This document shows positions 47,385 to 57,139 of a stretch of DNA of 64,000 bases, one piece after another. How positions within the stretch are numbered: the first letter of the stretch is position 1; each line of letters opens with the position of its first letter. The translations under genes were made by a program, and so were the position numbers. The stretch is from NCBI RefSeq assembly GCF_002080415.1, contig NZ_CP020474.1:4105501-4169500 (forward strand), read 5' to 3'. The notes under the pieces are model-generated. The model was given only the letters and a program-made list of their open reading frames with translations, did no database searches and had not been told where the DNA came from. This DNA is from Roseovarius mucosus (GTDB lineage: Bacteria; Pseudomonadota; Alphaproteobacteria; Rhodobacterales; Rhodobacteraceae).

Positions 47385-50300
47385 TTACTCAGCGGGCTGG
47401 CCGCTTTTGCCGAGCGCTGCGTCGAGCGTTTTCTCAATTGCTCCGCGCGGGCGGGTGAACCGCGCCATCAAGTCATACAGGATCGGTGTGACAAAGAGCA
47501 TGAGCGCCGTGGCCATGGCCAGCCCTGCGATGATCACAGTGCCCACAGCGATCCGGCTCTCGGCGCCCGCGCCAGAGGCGGTGACAAGCGGCACCGCGCC
47601 CAACACGGTCGAGACGGCAGTCATCATGATCGGACGCAGGCGTAGGACCGAGGCCTCGATCACAGCTTCACGCACGGCATAACCTTCGTCTCGTAACTGG
47701 TTGGCGAATTCGACGATCAGGATACCGTTTTTGGAGATGAGCCCGATCAGTAGAATAATGCCGATCTGGCTGTAGACATTCAGCGATAATCCCCCCGCCG
47801 CCATGGCATAAATCGCCCCGGCGACCCCTATCGGCACGGTTAGCATGATGACAAGCGGATGCACGAAACTCTCGAATTGCGCGGCAAGCACGAGATAGAC
47901 GATCAGCAGCGCCAGCAGAAACACCACACCCACCCCGGCGGAGGTGTCGATATAGGTGCGCGATTGACCATCATAGCCCAGCTTGGCCTCGGGCGGCAGG
48001 ATGTCGGCGGCGATCTCTTGGAGTTGTTCCAGAACGTCGCCCAATTCTGCATCTGGGGCAAGCGCGCCCGAGAGTTGAATAGACGGCAGCCGGTCAAAGC
48101 GACGTAGCGACGGGGTTGCGGCATTCTCGTTCAGGGTCACGAGCGCGCCAAGCGGCACCAGCGTTTCCCCGTCGCCCGCCCGCAGAAAGATGTTTTCAAT
48201 ATCCGTGGGCGAGCGGCGGTCCGCATCCTCGGCCTGAACCAGCACCGGATATTCGCGACCCCGGCTGACAAAGGTCGTGACCTCGCGCGACGCGAGCATG
48301 GTTTGCAGCGTGGCCGCGATCACATCGGCAGAGATGCCCAGATCATCGGCGCGCGCACGGTCTATTTCGATGTCGAGCTGCGGCAGGTTCTGTTCAAAAT
48401 TGATCTCGGGATTGACGAGCCCCTCAACCTCTTCGGCACGCTCTAGAAGGGTTATGGCCCATTCCTTGACACTCTCAAAGTCAGGCCCGCCGATCACCAC
48501 CTGCACGGGCGTGGAACTGCCGCGCAGGCCAAGACCCGCCGGGGTTACGGGAAAGCCGCGCGCGATGGTGACTTGCCCCATCTGCGGTGCGATTTCGCTG
48601 ACAATCTCTGATACCGGGCGATCCCGCTCTTCCCATGGCGCAAGGCGGAACACGACGAAAGAGCGCCACGAACGCCCCCCCCAGCCGGTAAAGCTGAACA
48701 CGGTTTCGACCTCACCCGATTGCACCAGCGGATCAAGGATGGCCTCGACCTGTCGGGCCGCCATGTCGGAATGCGCGACGGTCGATCCCTGAGGCGCGGT
48801 AAGTGGCACAAACCCAACGCCGCGATCTTCGCGCGGCGCAAGCTCGCGGGGCAGATCCACGTAGAAAAGTGCTGCTCCTGCGGTGATGGCGAGTGTCACG
48901 GGCAGGATTACCAGTGGCATGCCAATCGCGCGGGTCAGGAGTGCGCGATAGGCGCGCTGAATCCATGAGGGCGGGCGTGGGCCGGATGGGGCATTGGCGC
49001 GCAGTTTGCGGGCGCTCAGCACCTTGGAGGCAAGCGCCGGGCAGGCGGAAAGGGCGACAAAGGTCGAGATGGCGACCGTGCCGGCCATGACCCAGCCAAA
49101 CTCCACAAAAAGTCGGCCCACCTGACCGGGCATGAACGACAGCGGTACAAAAACTGCAATCAACGTGATGGAGGTGGCAATGACCGCAAAGGTTACTTGG
49201 CGTGCGCCATGCACGCTGGCCACGAGCGGAGATTCCCCATCCTCGATCCGGCGTTGGATGTTTTCCAACACCACAATCGCATCGTCCACCACCAGGCCAA
49301 TCGCCAGCAAAAGCGCAAGCAATGTCAGCGTGTTGAGCGAAAAGCCCCACATGCCGATCAAAAGGAAACTGCCGATCAACGACACAGGAATTGTGATGAA
49401 AGGAACAAGCGTGGCGCGGATACTGCGCAGGAAAAGCAGGATCACCGCGACGACAAGCGCCAGAGAAATAAAGAGCGCGATCACCACCTCGCGGATCGAC
49501 GCCCCGACAAAGAGCGCATCATCAGAGCCGACGATGATCTTCATGCCTTCCGGCAGGTTCGGTTCCAGCGTCTTGATCTCGGCGCGCACGGCATTGGAAA
49601 TTTCCAGCGTGTTGGATTGGCTCTGCCGCAAGATCCACATGCCCACCGCCTCTGTGCCATTGGTGCGCACAATGGTGGAATCGTCCGCCACCCCCGGCAC
49701 GACCCGCGCCACATCGCCCAACCGGACCGGATAGCCCGCCACGCGGTCGATCACGATGTCGCGGAAATCCTCGATGCTGCGCAACCGGCTGTTCAGCCGC
49801 ACCGTCATTTGCCGGTTGATCGATTCCACCTCGCCTGCGGGCAGTTCAAGGTTGTTGCGCAAGAGCGCCGCCTCGACATCCGAGACGGTGAGGTTGCGCG
49901 CGGCGAGCGCGCGGCGGTCAATCCAGATCCGCACCGCAAAGGGCTGCGCACCGATCACATCAACATTGGCCACCCCGTCGAGGGTTGAGAACCGATCCAC
50001 CACGAACCGGTCGATATAATCCGTGATTTCGGCTGTTGTCATGCGGTCCGAGGTGACGGCGACGCGCATCACGGGATCGGCATCGGCATCGCTCTTGACG
50101 ACCTGCGGTTCGTCGGCCTCTTCCGGCAGGTCGCCGCGCACCCGGCCTACGGCATCGCGCACGTCATTGGCGGCCACGTCAATATCAACGCTGGTTTCAA
50201 ATTCGATAGTGACGCGGCTTCGGCCCTGTCGGCTCTCGGAACTGATGGTTCGAATGCCCGAGATCGAGGCAATGGCCCCCTCGACCGTCTCGGTAATATC

Positions 50301-50483
50301 GGTGTCGATCACTTCGGGCGCGGCACCGCGATAGGTGGTGGTCACGGTCACGACGGCATTGTCCACATCGGGCAATTCGCGCACGGGGATAGAGCGCAAA
50401 GCCGCCACACCAAAGATCACGATCAAAAGGCTGGCCACAGCGGCCAGAACTGGACGTCTGATCGAGATGTCCGAGAGGGTCAC
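47385..50483 (-). CDS. RND-family efflux permease (AcrB/MexB/HAE1-like)
   Basis: 1032 residues, twelve transmembrane helices in two halves (MTLSDISIRRPVLAAVASLLIVIFGVAAL at the start; the second half after a central loop at about 500). The proton relay acidic residues sit in LLALLLAIGLVVDDAIVVLENIQRRIEDG; the porter domains carry GAAPEVIDTDITETVEGAIASISGI. It pumps hydrophobic drugs or metabolites from the periplasm with a membrane-fusion partner and an outer-membrane channel; substrate unknown. Its start overlaps the adaptor gene by 4 bases (ATGA). Confidence 0.94.
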   Translation of the reverse strand: MTLSDISIRRPVLAAVASLLIVIFGVAALRSIPVRELPDVDNAVVTVTTTYRGAAPEVIDTDITETVEGAIASISGIRTISSESRQGRSRVTIEFETSVDIDVAANDVRDAVGRVRGDLPEEADEPQVVKSDADADPVMRVAVTSDRMTTAEITDYIDRFVVDRFSTLDGVANVDVIGAQPFAVRIWIDRRALAARNLTVSDVEAALLRNNLELPAGEVESINRQMTVRLNSRLRSIEDFRDIVIDRVAGYPVRLGDVARVVPGVADDSTIVRTNGTEAVGMWILRQSQSNTLEISNAVRAEIKTLEPNLPEGMKIIVGSDDALFVGASIREVVIALFISLALVVAVILLFLRSIRATLVPFITIPVSLIGSFLLIGMWGFSLNTLTLLALLLAIGLVVDDAIVVLENIQRRIEDGESPLVASVHGARQVTFAVIATSITLIAVFVPLSFMPGQVGRLFVEFGWVMAGTVAISTFVALSACPALASKVLSARKLRANAPSGPRPPSWIQRAYRALLTRAIGMPLVILPVTLAITAGAALFYVDLPRELAPREDRGVGFVPLTAPQGSTVAHSDMAARQVEAILDPLVQSGEVETVFSFTGWGGRSWRSFVVFRLAPWEERDRPVSEIVSEIAPQMGQVTIARGFPVTPAGLGLRGSSTPVQVVIGGPDFESVKEWAITLLERAEEVEGLVNPEINFEQNLPQLDIEIDRARADDLGISADVIAATLQTMLASREVTTFVSRGREYPVLVQAEDADRRSPTDIENIFLRAGDGETLVPLGALVTLNENAATPSLRRFDRLPSIQLSGALAPDAELGDVLEQLQEIAADILPPEAKLGYDGQSRTYIDTSAGVGVVFLLALLIVYLVLAAQFESFVHPLVIMLTVPIGVAGAIYAMAAGGLSLNVYSQIGIILLIGLISKNGILIVEFANQLRDEGYAVREAVIEASVLRLRPIMMTAVSTVLGAVPLVTASGAGAESRIAVGTVIIAGLAMATALMLFVTPILYDLMARFTRPRGAIEKTLDAALGKSGQPAE

Positions 50484-51592
50484 GTCGCGCTCTCCGGCTT
50501 GGCAAGGTCGGTTTTCGCCGTTGCGTCTGCGTCTGCTCCCAGAACTTTGACCACGCTCCCGTCACGCACCCGCTGTAGTCCGCGAATGATCACCTCTTCG
50601 CCCGCCTCAAGCCCCGACAGGATGGCAACTTGCCCATCCTTGCGCTGCCCAGAGGTCACGATGCGGCGATTGGCTTTGCCATCAGTGACGACAAAGACGT
50701 AGGTTTCGGCGGCTTGAAAGATCAGCGCCTCTTCGGGCACGGTGACATGCGCGCTTTCAGAGAGCACCAATGTCAGCGCCAGAAACATACCCGAGGCTAG
50801 CGTGCCATCGGTGTTCGGTATCCGCCCGCGGGTTCGAAAGGCGCGACCGACCGGATCAATCCGGCTGTCCACCACATCCAGCGTGCCCTCAAAAACCCGG
50901 TCCGCAAAGGCCGCGCTGCGGGCGATCAGGGTCTGGCCGGGGCGCACTTGGGAAAACACCGTTTCAGGCAGCGAGAATTCCACCTCGACCTCGCTTAGGT
51001 CATCCAGCCGGGTAAGCACCTGACCTTCGATCACGCGCGCACCAACGTCATAGTTGGTAAGCCCCACCACGCCCCCGAAGGGCGCGGTGATGGTGCGATC
51101 CTCAAGCCTGCGGCGTGCGCGCTCGACTTCGGCCTCGGCTTCGGCCAGACGCGCCACGGCCTCTTCTTCGGTGGCCTGCGACACGGCGGCGGTTTGGCGC
51201 AATTGGCGCGTGCGTTCAACGGTTTGCCGCTGTTCAACCAGCACAGCCTCGGCCTCGCTCAGGTCGGCACGCTGGATCGTATCGTCAAGCCGCGCCAGCA
51301 CATCGCCCTGTTCGACCCGCGTGCCGGGCGTGATCCTGAGGCTGGTCAGCCGCCCGTCCGCCTCGGGGACGATGTCGATGGATTGCAATGCGCGGGTTGT
51401 GCCGACCGCTTCGATTGTCTGTTGCAGCGTGCGCTCTTCTGCAAGAGCGATCTCAACCGTTACAGGGCGCTCAGCCTGCGCCTCGGCAGCTGCTTCGGGC
51501 GCGCTCACGAGATAAGTCTGATAGCCGTAATAGCCACCATACGCTGTGCCGACTATGAGGCAGAGCAAAAGCAGTTGTTTCCATATCTGCAT
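50480..51592 (-). CDS. RND efflux periplasmic adaptor (membrane fusion protein)
   Basis: 370 residues. N-terminal anchor QIWKQLLLLCLIVGTAYGGYYGYQ, then lipoyl, coiled-coil hairpin (AEAVLVEQRQTVERTRQLRQTAAVSQATEEEAVARLAEAEAEVERARRRL), beta-barrel (FSLPETVFSQVRPGQTLIARS) and membrane-proximal domains. Partner of the overlapping permease gene. An outer-membrane channel gene is not in this unit, so a TolC homolog elsewhere would be needed. The ATG at 51592 is chosen for family length; its ribosome-binding site is weak. Confidence 0.9.
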   Translation of the reverse strand: MQIWKQLLLLCLIVGTAYGGYYGYQTYLVSAPEAAAEAQAERPVTVEIALAEERTLQQTIEAVGTTRALQSIDIVPEADGRLTSLRITPGTRVEQGDVLARLDDTIQRADLSEAEAVLVEQRQTVERTRQLRQTAAVSQATEEEAVARLAEAEAEVERARRRLEDRTITAPFGGVVGLTNYDVGARVIEGQVLTRLDDLSEVEVEFSLPETVFSQVRPGQTLIARSAAFADRVFEGTLDVVDSRIDPVGRAFRTRGRIPNTDGTLASGMFLALTLVLSESAHVTVPEEALIFQAAETYVFVVTDGKANRRIVTSGQRKDGQVAILSGLEAGEEVIIRGLQRVRDGSVVKVLGADADATAKTDLAKPESAT

Positions 51593-51706
51593 TGTATGCG
51601 GCAATCCGTTTTCAGAGGGCACCAAGGCGCGCGTGGGTCGTGGGCGCGGGCTGACTTGGTGCAAACGTATAGTAAGTCCGCAAAAAGGCAATTCATTGTG
51701 CGCGTT

Positions 51707-54271
51707 TCAGCCCGCGCGATTGTGGCCGTTCAGTTGGCGGAGCGTCTCTTGCAAGAGGTCGGGCAGGGCCAGAATGGCTGTCTGCGCCTCGGCTGTATCG
51801 CCGCCGCGCAGGGCGGATTCCGCGCGCCCCAGAAGGGCCTGCAAGGCAAGCCCGCCCGTCGCCGCCGCCGTGCCCGCCAGCTTGTGGATGCGATCCGCAA
51901 GATCCGTTCCGCTTAGCGGAGCATCGCGGTTCAGACCGTCCAGAATGGCCTCGCCTTCGGCTTCAAATTCTACCAAGAGGCGGTCGATGCGGTCTTGCGG
52001 CAAGGCGGCGCGCAGTTGTTCCATGTAACTCGGGTCAACATGGCAGGGTTGGTCCACGGGGGCCGAAGGGGCTGATCCAATCTGCATCAGCAGCGCGCGC
52101 AGCGCCTCGCGGCGCAGGGGTTTGGTCTCGACCCGGTCAAAGCCCATATTCTTGAGGTCGCCGCGATCCTCTGCGCGCACATGGGCTGTGAGCGCCACGA
52201 TGGGCGTGCGCGCATTCGGCCCCTGACTTGCGCGGATGTGGAGCGTCGCTTCGCGCCCGTCCATGCGTGGCATGCTGATATCCATCAAAATCAGGTCAAA
52301 ACGCCTTATTTGGGCGCAATCCACACCTTCGATCCCATCGCAGGCCAGATGCACCTTGTGGCCATCGCCTGTCAGCATGCCTTCCAGCACAACGCGATTG
52401 GTGGCATTATCCTCGACCACCAGAACGTCGAGCGCGCGCAGGGGGGCGGAAACGGGGGCAGGGGCAACGATCGCCTTGGGCTTGGGTCCGACGACCGCCG
52501 ATGCGGCGGGCAGCGGCAGGCGGACCCAAAAAAGGCTGCCTTCGCCAAGTTCGCTCTCAACGCCAATGGTGCCTTTCATCAGCTTGACGAGTTGGCGCGC
52601 GATGCCAAGACCCAGCCCCGTCCCCTCGGGTCGGTCGCCTGTTGTGTCCTGAACCCGCATGAAATCTTCAAACACATTTGGTAGATTGTCGGCGCTTATG
52701 CCGATGCCCGTGTCAATCACCTGAAACTCGATCATGTCTGGTTCGGTGTCTTTTGATGACAGGCGGCTCACGTCTAGGGTGATTTCCCCATCCCGCGTGA
52801 ACTTGATCGCATTCGAGACAAGGTTGAGTAGAACCTGATAAATCCGCGCTCTGTCCCCAGTGACACGCCCGAAGCCGTCTTGGGGGGCCAGCAGACGCAG
52901 GCTGTTGCCGCGTGCCTGCGCTGGACCTTGTTGGGTTTCCGTCAGCTCTGCCAAAAGTTGGTCGAGGTCAAAGGCGGCGGGGCGCAACACGATTTGACGC
53001 GCGGCGGCCTGTGTCAGGTCGAGCGCATCGGTGATCTGCGTCAGCAAGAGCTGGCCCGAGGAGCGCATGATGCGGGTGAATTTCTCTTGTTCCGGGGTAA
53101 GCCCGGTATCCCCCAAGAGCTCGAGCGCGCCCAGGATGCCGTTCAGTGGCGTGCGCATTTCGTGGCTGATCATGGCCAGAAACCGCGCCTTGGCCCGCTC
53201 TCCCGCTAGGGCCTGTTCGCGGGAGCGATCTATTTCAGCCTCGGCAGCCAGACGTTCCGAGATGTCCCGGATGAAGAGGATGCAGATATCGCCCTCACCC
53301 TGTCGCGCGAGATCAGCCGAAAGTTCCGCCGCAAATTCACGCCCTTCCAGATTGCGTACGATCACGTCCTCGCGCCGCGACGGGCCACTGGCGCAGGTGT
53401 CACGCAAGAGTTTACCGGAAAGGGGCTTCAACGTCCCATCTTCTCCCTTGCAGAACAGCACGTCGCCCAAGTCTATGCGTGCCGTCAGCCGATCCGTCAG
53501 CGCCAAAAGATCATCCGCACGCGCATTCGTGTCTTCGATCCAGCCGTCGACCCCAACCACAAGCACGGCATCCTGTGACGTGTTAAGAATGGTTGTTAGT
53601 CTATTGGATTTGCTTATGTTTTGCTCTGCCTGCATACGGTAGCTGCGGTAGACGCGCCACACCAAAAGCAAGAGAGAGGACAGCGCAGCCAGCATCATCA
53701 GGATCAGAACGGCAAGGCTCAGGATCTTGGCGGTCAGCGCCGCGCGTTCGGAATCCGAGCGCTGCGCATCCGCCGCAAGACCCCGCGCGGCAATGTTGCG
53801 GATCGGATCTGCCATCCGGCTTCCAAGCTGGATCAGCCGTGCCCGTTCCTTGAAGATATCGCCCGGATCACCGTCAATGATAGGCACCATACTGGCCAAG
53901 AGTTCCGACACGCGATCAAGGTCTGCATGTGCAATATCCAGTTCCAGCACCTCGCGGTATACGCGGCCATCCCGGAGGGCGGTTGCGCGGCTGTAGAGGA
54001 TATCGAACTGGCGGCGCACTTGGTCGACCAGATTTTCTTCGGGTCCGGTGAGCGCATAGAGAGAGGCGAGGAATTTAAGCTGGTCTACCTCCAGCCGTGA
54101 GGTGGTCCAATGCAGGTTGTCTTGGCTGGCGCTTCGATACTCGTCCAGTTGCACATAGACGCGGCTTGTCAACAGTACCGCAGCCAGCATGCACCCCGCT
54201 GCAAACAGGCCCAGCAGGATCACAAGCAGTCTGTTCAGACGGGGGAACCTGCGGGAGGAGGGGACGTGCAT
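51707..54271 (-). CDS. Hybrid histidine kinase with receiver and HPt domains
   Basis: 854 residues. TM1 LLVILLGLFAAGCMLAAVLLT, a periplasmic helical domain of about 150 residues, TM2 ILSLAVLILMMLAALSSLLLLV, PAS domain (RLTTILNTSQDAVLVVGVDGWIEDTNARAD), HisKA with His370 in ISHEMRTPLNGI, HATPase (NLVSNAIKFTRDGE, DTGIGIS, GTGLGLGIARQL), receiver with Asp664 (LILMDISMPRMDG), and a C-terminal HPt with His796 (IHKLAGTAAATGG). A complete His-Asp-His relay, so a further Asp protein is expected: the divergent LuxR-type regulator is the obvious candidate. ATG 54271 follows AAGG; a TTG at 54301 is less likely. The efflux adaptor begins 114 bp downstream. Confidence 0.93.
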   Translation of the reverse strand: MHVPSSRRFPRLNRLLVILLGLFAAGCMLAAVLLTSRVYVQLDEYRSASQDNLHWTTSRLEVDQLKFLASLYALTGPEENLVDQVRRQFDILYSRATALRDGRVYREVLELDIAHADLDRVSELLASMVPIIDGDPGDIFKERARLIQLGSRMADPIRNIAARGLAADAQRSDSERAALTAKILSLAVLILMMLAALSSLLLLVWRVYRSYRMQAEQNISKSNRLTTILNTSQDAVLVVGVDGWIEDTNARADDLLALTDRLTARIDLGDVLFCKGEDGTLKPLSGKLLRDTCASGPSRREDVIVRNLEGREFAAELSADLARQGEGDICILFIRDISERLAAEAEIDRSREQALAGERAKARFLAMISHEMRTPLNGILGALELLGDTGLTPEQEKFTRIMRSSGQLLLTQITDALDLTQAAARQIVLRPAAFDLDQLLAELTETQQGPAQARGNSLRLLAPQDGFGRVTGDRARIYQVLLNLVSNAIKFTRDGEITLDVSRLSSKDTEPDMIEFQVIDTGIGISADNLPNVFEDFMRVQDTTGDRPEGTGLGLGIARQLVKLMKGTIGVESELGEGSLFWVRLPLPAASAVVGPKPKAIVAPAPVSAPLRALDVLVVEDNATNRVVLEGMLTGDGHKVHLACDGIEGVDCAQIRRFDLILMDISMPRMDGREATLHIRASQGPNARTPIVALTAHVRAEDRGDLKNMGFDRVETKPLRREALRALLMQIGSAPSAPVDQPCHVDPSYMEQLRAALPQDRIDRLLVEFEAEGEAILDGLNRDAPLSGTDLADRIHKLAGTAAATGGLALQALLGRAESALRGGDTAEAQTAILALPDLLQETLRQLNGHNRAG

Positions 54272-54661
54272 GTCGGGCCTTACACTGGAATACTTGGACA
54301 AAAGGCAGTTTGGGTGGATCTGATCCTTCGGCGCGGCGCGGCTGAGACAGTTTCCGAGTGATCTTCAGCTTTTGCGTGTGTAGAGTATATCAACCGGAGG
54401 AGTTCCTTGTCACGCGGGGTCATCAGGACAGGTCACATTCTTATACCATCTTTGGTATTTGCCTCTTTTCCACCGTTTGACCACCCCCCTATCCCTAAAG
54501 ATAGGGGAGTTGACGGCTTGGCACGGAACTTGCCGGTTATAGGGTAGGCGGGACATACCCGCTTAGGGTTATCAAAGGATTGTCATGGTTCGGCAGCTTG
54601 CTTACGTGTTGAAAAATGAGAAAAAAAGGAATTTTGAGGTGGCAGAAGGAAGGACGCGCCG
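54272..54661. other. Divergent control region between kinase and response-regulator genes
   Basis: 390 bp. It holds the inverted repeat CCCCTATC (54486-54493) / GATAGGGG (54500-54507) with a 6-bp spacer, and a second one GGGTA (54542-54546) / TACCC (54556-54560) with a 9-bp spacer. Both contain TAGGG/ACCC-type half-sites, candidates for the NarL-type regulator. The right end carries a 26-codon ORF overlapping the regulator start. Confidence 0.5.
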
Positions 54662-54665
54662 ATGA
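54585..54665 (+). CDS. 26-residue leader ORF overlapping the response-regulator start
   Basis: ATG at 54585 follows AAAGGA at 6-base spacing; the product begins MVRQLAYVLKNEKKRNFE and is strongly basic. Its stop TGA (54663-54665) overlaps the regulator's ATG (54662) in an ATGA, so reinitiation could couple the two. It may be a regulatory leader with no function of its own; the downstream gene also has its own GAAGGAAGGA site. Confidence 0.4.
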   Translation: MVRQLAYVLKNEKKRNFEVAEGRTRR

Positions 54666-55270
54666 CCAAGCTCTTGTTGGCCGACGACCATGATCTGGTC
54701 CGGGAAATGATCGCCGCCTACCTGCGCGCGCAGGGTGGGTTTGAGGTGCACGTCGCCGAGAGCCTTGGGGCGGCGCTGGATGTTCAAGAAAAAAACGGGC
54801 CTTTTCAATTGGTTCTGCTCGATCTTATGATGCCGGGCATGGATTCCCTGACAGGACTTGGGGTGATGAAAGCGCGGGCGAAATGCCCGGTGGCGATTTT
54901 GTCGGGGACGGCGACGGCGGAGATTGGGCGCAGGGCGCTGAGATCGGGGGCGGCGGGGTTCTTGCCCAAGACGCTTGATCCACAGTCTTTGGTGGCCGCG
55001 GTACACCATATGTTGTTGGGAGAGACCTACACACCGCTAGATTTTCTGGAGACCGGAGAGTCGGAGGCGGAGGGGCCGGTGCGCCTTACGCCCAGAGAGA
55101 CCGATGTGTTGGTCGGCATCCTGCACGGCAAATCCAACAAGGAAATCGCAAGAGACCTTGATATTCAAGAGGTTACAGTCAAGCTGCACCTCAAAACCCT
55201 ATCCCGCAAACTCGGCGCCAAAAACCGCACCCACGCGGCCATGATCGCCCGAGACATGGGGCTGACATAA
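54662..55270 (+). CDS. NarL/FixJ-type response regulator
   Basis: 202 residues. Receiver domain with LLLADDHDLVREMI and the phosphoacceptor Asp54 in LVLLDLMMPGMDS; LuxR-type helix-turn-helix in RLTPRETDVLVGILHGKSNKEIARDLDIQEVTVKLHLKTLSRKLGAKNRTHAAMIA. Divergent from a hybrid kinase with terminal HPt and so its likely phosphate acceptor. Controlled genes could include the kinase-efflux-TAM run; this is inference from position. Confidence 0.9.
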   Translation: MTKLLLADDHDLVREMIAAYLRAQGGFEVHVAESLGAALDVQEKNGPFQLVLLDLMMPGMDSLTGLGVMKARAKCPVAILSGTATAEIGRRALRSGAAGFLPKTLDPQSLVAAVHHMLLGETYTPLDFLETGESEAEGPVRLTPRETDVLVGILHGKSNKEIARDLDIQEVTVKLHLKTLSRKLGAKNRTHAAMIARDMGLT

Positions 55271-55623
55271 GAGTTCGCGTGTAAGTTTGGTAAGGTCTGT
55301 ACGTGGGTTTTGTAAGGTCTGGGGGAAGTTGGCCGGTGGTTCCGACCTGTTTGGGATCGGGGCCCGGAATGGGTGAAACCTCGGGGCGGATTTTCGTGAG
55401 GGGTGAGGCGGGGTCGTTTGTGCACGCGTTCGTATGTTCCGTCGATTTGAGTTAAGTGGCTTTTCAGATCCACACAACCGAGCGCTAGGTAAGTTTGATC
55501 AAAACTGGTCGAAGACGCAGTTGCGTGGTCTGCGAATGACGCCCAGTAACCATGATCATCGCGCGGGTCTCCGGAGCACTCGCTAACCCGGATGTTCCAC
55601 ACCTTGTGGGGCGGGGGCTTTGG
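55271..55623. other. Gene-free stretch after the response regulator
   Basis: 353 bp. Two copies of GTAAGGTCTG occur at 55290-55299 and 55312-55321 (22-bp period). No convincing ORF with a ribosome-binding site and no clear terminator; I see nothing else in it. Confidence 0.4.
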
Positions 55624-56454
55624 TCAGTTGATTTTCTGGATGCCCTCAAACAGCGACGCGGTCATGCGTTGGTTTAGGCGTGGTTTCCACGGCCGTTTCG
55701 TTAGGATCGTCGGGTGCTGTGTGGTGACCAGACCGTCCTCGCGGATGTTCGTCGCGGGCCATACCGTGCGATAGGCGTGCAGCCCAGCTTGCCGTGCGAA
55801 GGCGCCAAACGCCTGATCAGTATAGGTCACGCATTCGGGATAGAACCAGCCTTCTTCGGTATTCGACTTGGAAGGCATTCCGCAGCGGATATAGGTCACC
55901 ATGCTGACGGTATCGTCGTGTGACACGTCGGCAATCGCCTTGAGCAGTTTCAGGGTCATGGCTGGTCCAGTGTGCGACGCGATGGATTGCGCAAAAACGA
56001 AATCCACCGGCCCACCTGTCAGCGAAAAATCAAAGTCTGTGTTATAGGCGAAAGTCGCCTTTTTCTTTGCGATGACCTGCGATTTCTCGATATCCGCGCC
56101 AAAGTGCATCTCGCATCCGCGGTTCAGAATGTCGACGTTGGGTTCCAGACCAAAATACCGGTTTTCAAGCAGGTAGTTAATCGCCAGACGGCCCAACCGC
56201 AGGCTGCCGCAACCTACATCCAGAAACTTATGGTTTTCGCGCATGCCCAGATCGATCAGCAGCTGGAACTGCATCGCCCCCAGCAGATCGTAAATAAACG
56301 GGGGGCCGACCCAAGCACGGGGATGGTCGGACCCGGCACCCATATTGATCCCTAGCGTCTGTTGTTCCTTTTCGGTCAATACTTGGCGCATTTCTTCGCG
56401 CATTTTTGCGGGTTCTGCGCGGCGTTGGGTGATCAGCTGATCCGATATCGACAT
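55624..56454 (-). CDS. SAM-dependent class I methyltransferase
   Basis: 276 residues. The SAM-binding motif I is clear: NHKFLDVGCGSLRLGRLAINYLLENRYFGLEPNVDIL, with the acidic ribose-binding residue in GLEP. Other blocks: INMGAGSDHPRAWVGPPFIYDLLGAMQFQLLIDLG and DFVFAQSIASHTGPAMTLKLLKAIADV. The substrate is unknown; the motif arrangement resembles enzymes of cell-surface sugar or small-molecule methylation but nothing nearby supports either. It stands alone between two gene-poor stretches; base composition is lower in GC than in its neighbours upstream. Confidence 0.8.
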   Translation of the reverse strand: MSISDQLITQRRAEPAKMREEMRQVLTEKEQQTLGINMGAGSDHPRAWVGPPFIYDLLGAMQFQLLIDLGMRENHKFLDVGCGSLRLGRLAINYLLENRYFGLEPNVDILNRGCEMHFGADIEKSQVIAKKKATFAYNTDFDFSLTGGPVDFVFAQSIASHTGPAMTLKLLKAIADVSHDDTVSMVTYIRCGMPSKSNTEEGWFYPECVTYTDQAFGAFARQAGLHAYRTVWPATNIREDGLVTTQHPTILTKRPWKPRLNQRMTASLFEGIQKIN

Positions 56455-57139
56455 TAAATTGCTCCCGTAGGCTTCAGACTCATTGCTTCACAACCGACCC
56501 GAGTTTGCTCAAGTGACTTGCTGCTTAGTGTCATTTTTGTCTTATATTGCTGCCACATCAAGTGTATTGCGCTCTCAGTCCCTAGAGCAGTCGCCACGGT
56601 GTTTGAATGTGCGTTGATTGTACTGCGACTGCCCACCACCTTTGTCAGCCGGCAAGTTTCGCAACGTGGCGGACAGGGCTGTCTTGCCGCGTTGCTTGGA
56701 CTTTCGCCAATTTGCCAGTCACGCGCATGGTGGCGACACGCACGATGGTTGAATGGCGGTAAGAATAGCCCTGAACCTCGGAGCTATGACTACCACTTCG
56801 GCCAACTGCAGAATGATGGCCGGGGGTGACGCGCGACGCGAGTGGTCGACCGATGTGAGGCCTGCTCGCGCGCGCAGGTTCTTCTTTGCCGCTTGTGAAC
56901 CATCGACATTGCCGCCCTTTACACGAATGGCCGCTCTTCTACGCTTCATCGCAGCGTTGAAGGCCGCGGGAAGGCGCGGCACTGCAGGCCTCTGCGGATG
57001 AGGTGACCGCTCTTCGCAGAGCGGGACAACGCGGCGTTTTAGAGCACGTGTTCGGGTGTGTGTACTCAGGTCTTAGAGGTATGAGCGAACCTTGAACGCT
57101 TAGCTTCCAAGGTTCGCACTGTGACATGCTTTGGCCAGT
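56455..57139. other. 685-bp gene-poor stretch, probably decayed sequence
   Basis: No ORF with a credible start and family resemblance. Features seen: an AT-rich start (56520-56600), a hairpin CCGCTCT/AGAGCGG (57007-57024), and a longer hairpin at 57085-57117. The base composition and broken-looking frames suggest remnants of a former gene or repeat. No terminal inverted repeats or direct target duplication could be seen. Confidence 0.4.
57085..57117. repeat. Inverted repeat GCGAACCTTG / CAAGGTTCGC downstream of the MBL gene
   Basis: Perfect 10-bp arms with a 13-base loop, 23 bp beyond the stop of the MBL-fold gene. There is no T tract on either strand, so it is not a classical terminator; it may be a repeat element or an mRNA-stabilising hairpin. 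Confidence 0.5.

Noticed and set aside
56518..56982. Short ORFs (103 and 87 codons) in the 685-bp gap
   Set aside because: Composition and lack of ribosome-binding site or recognisable domain argue against real genes.
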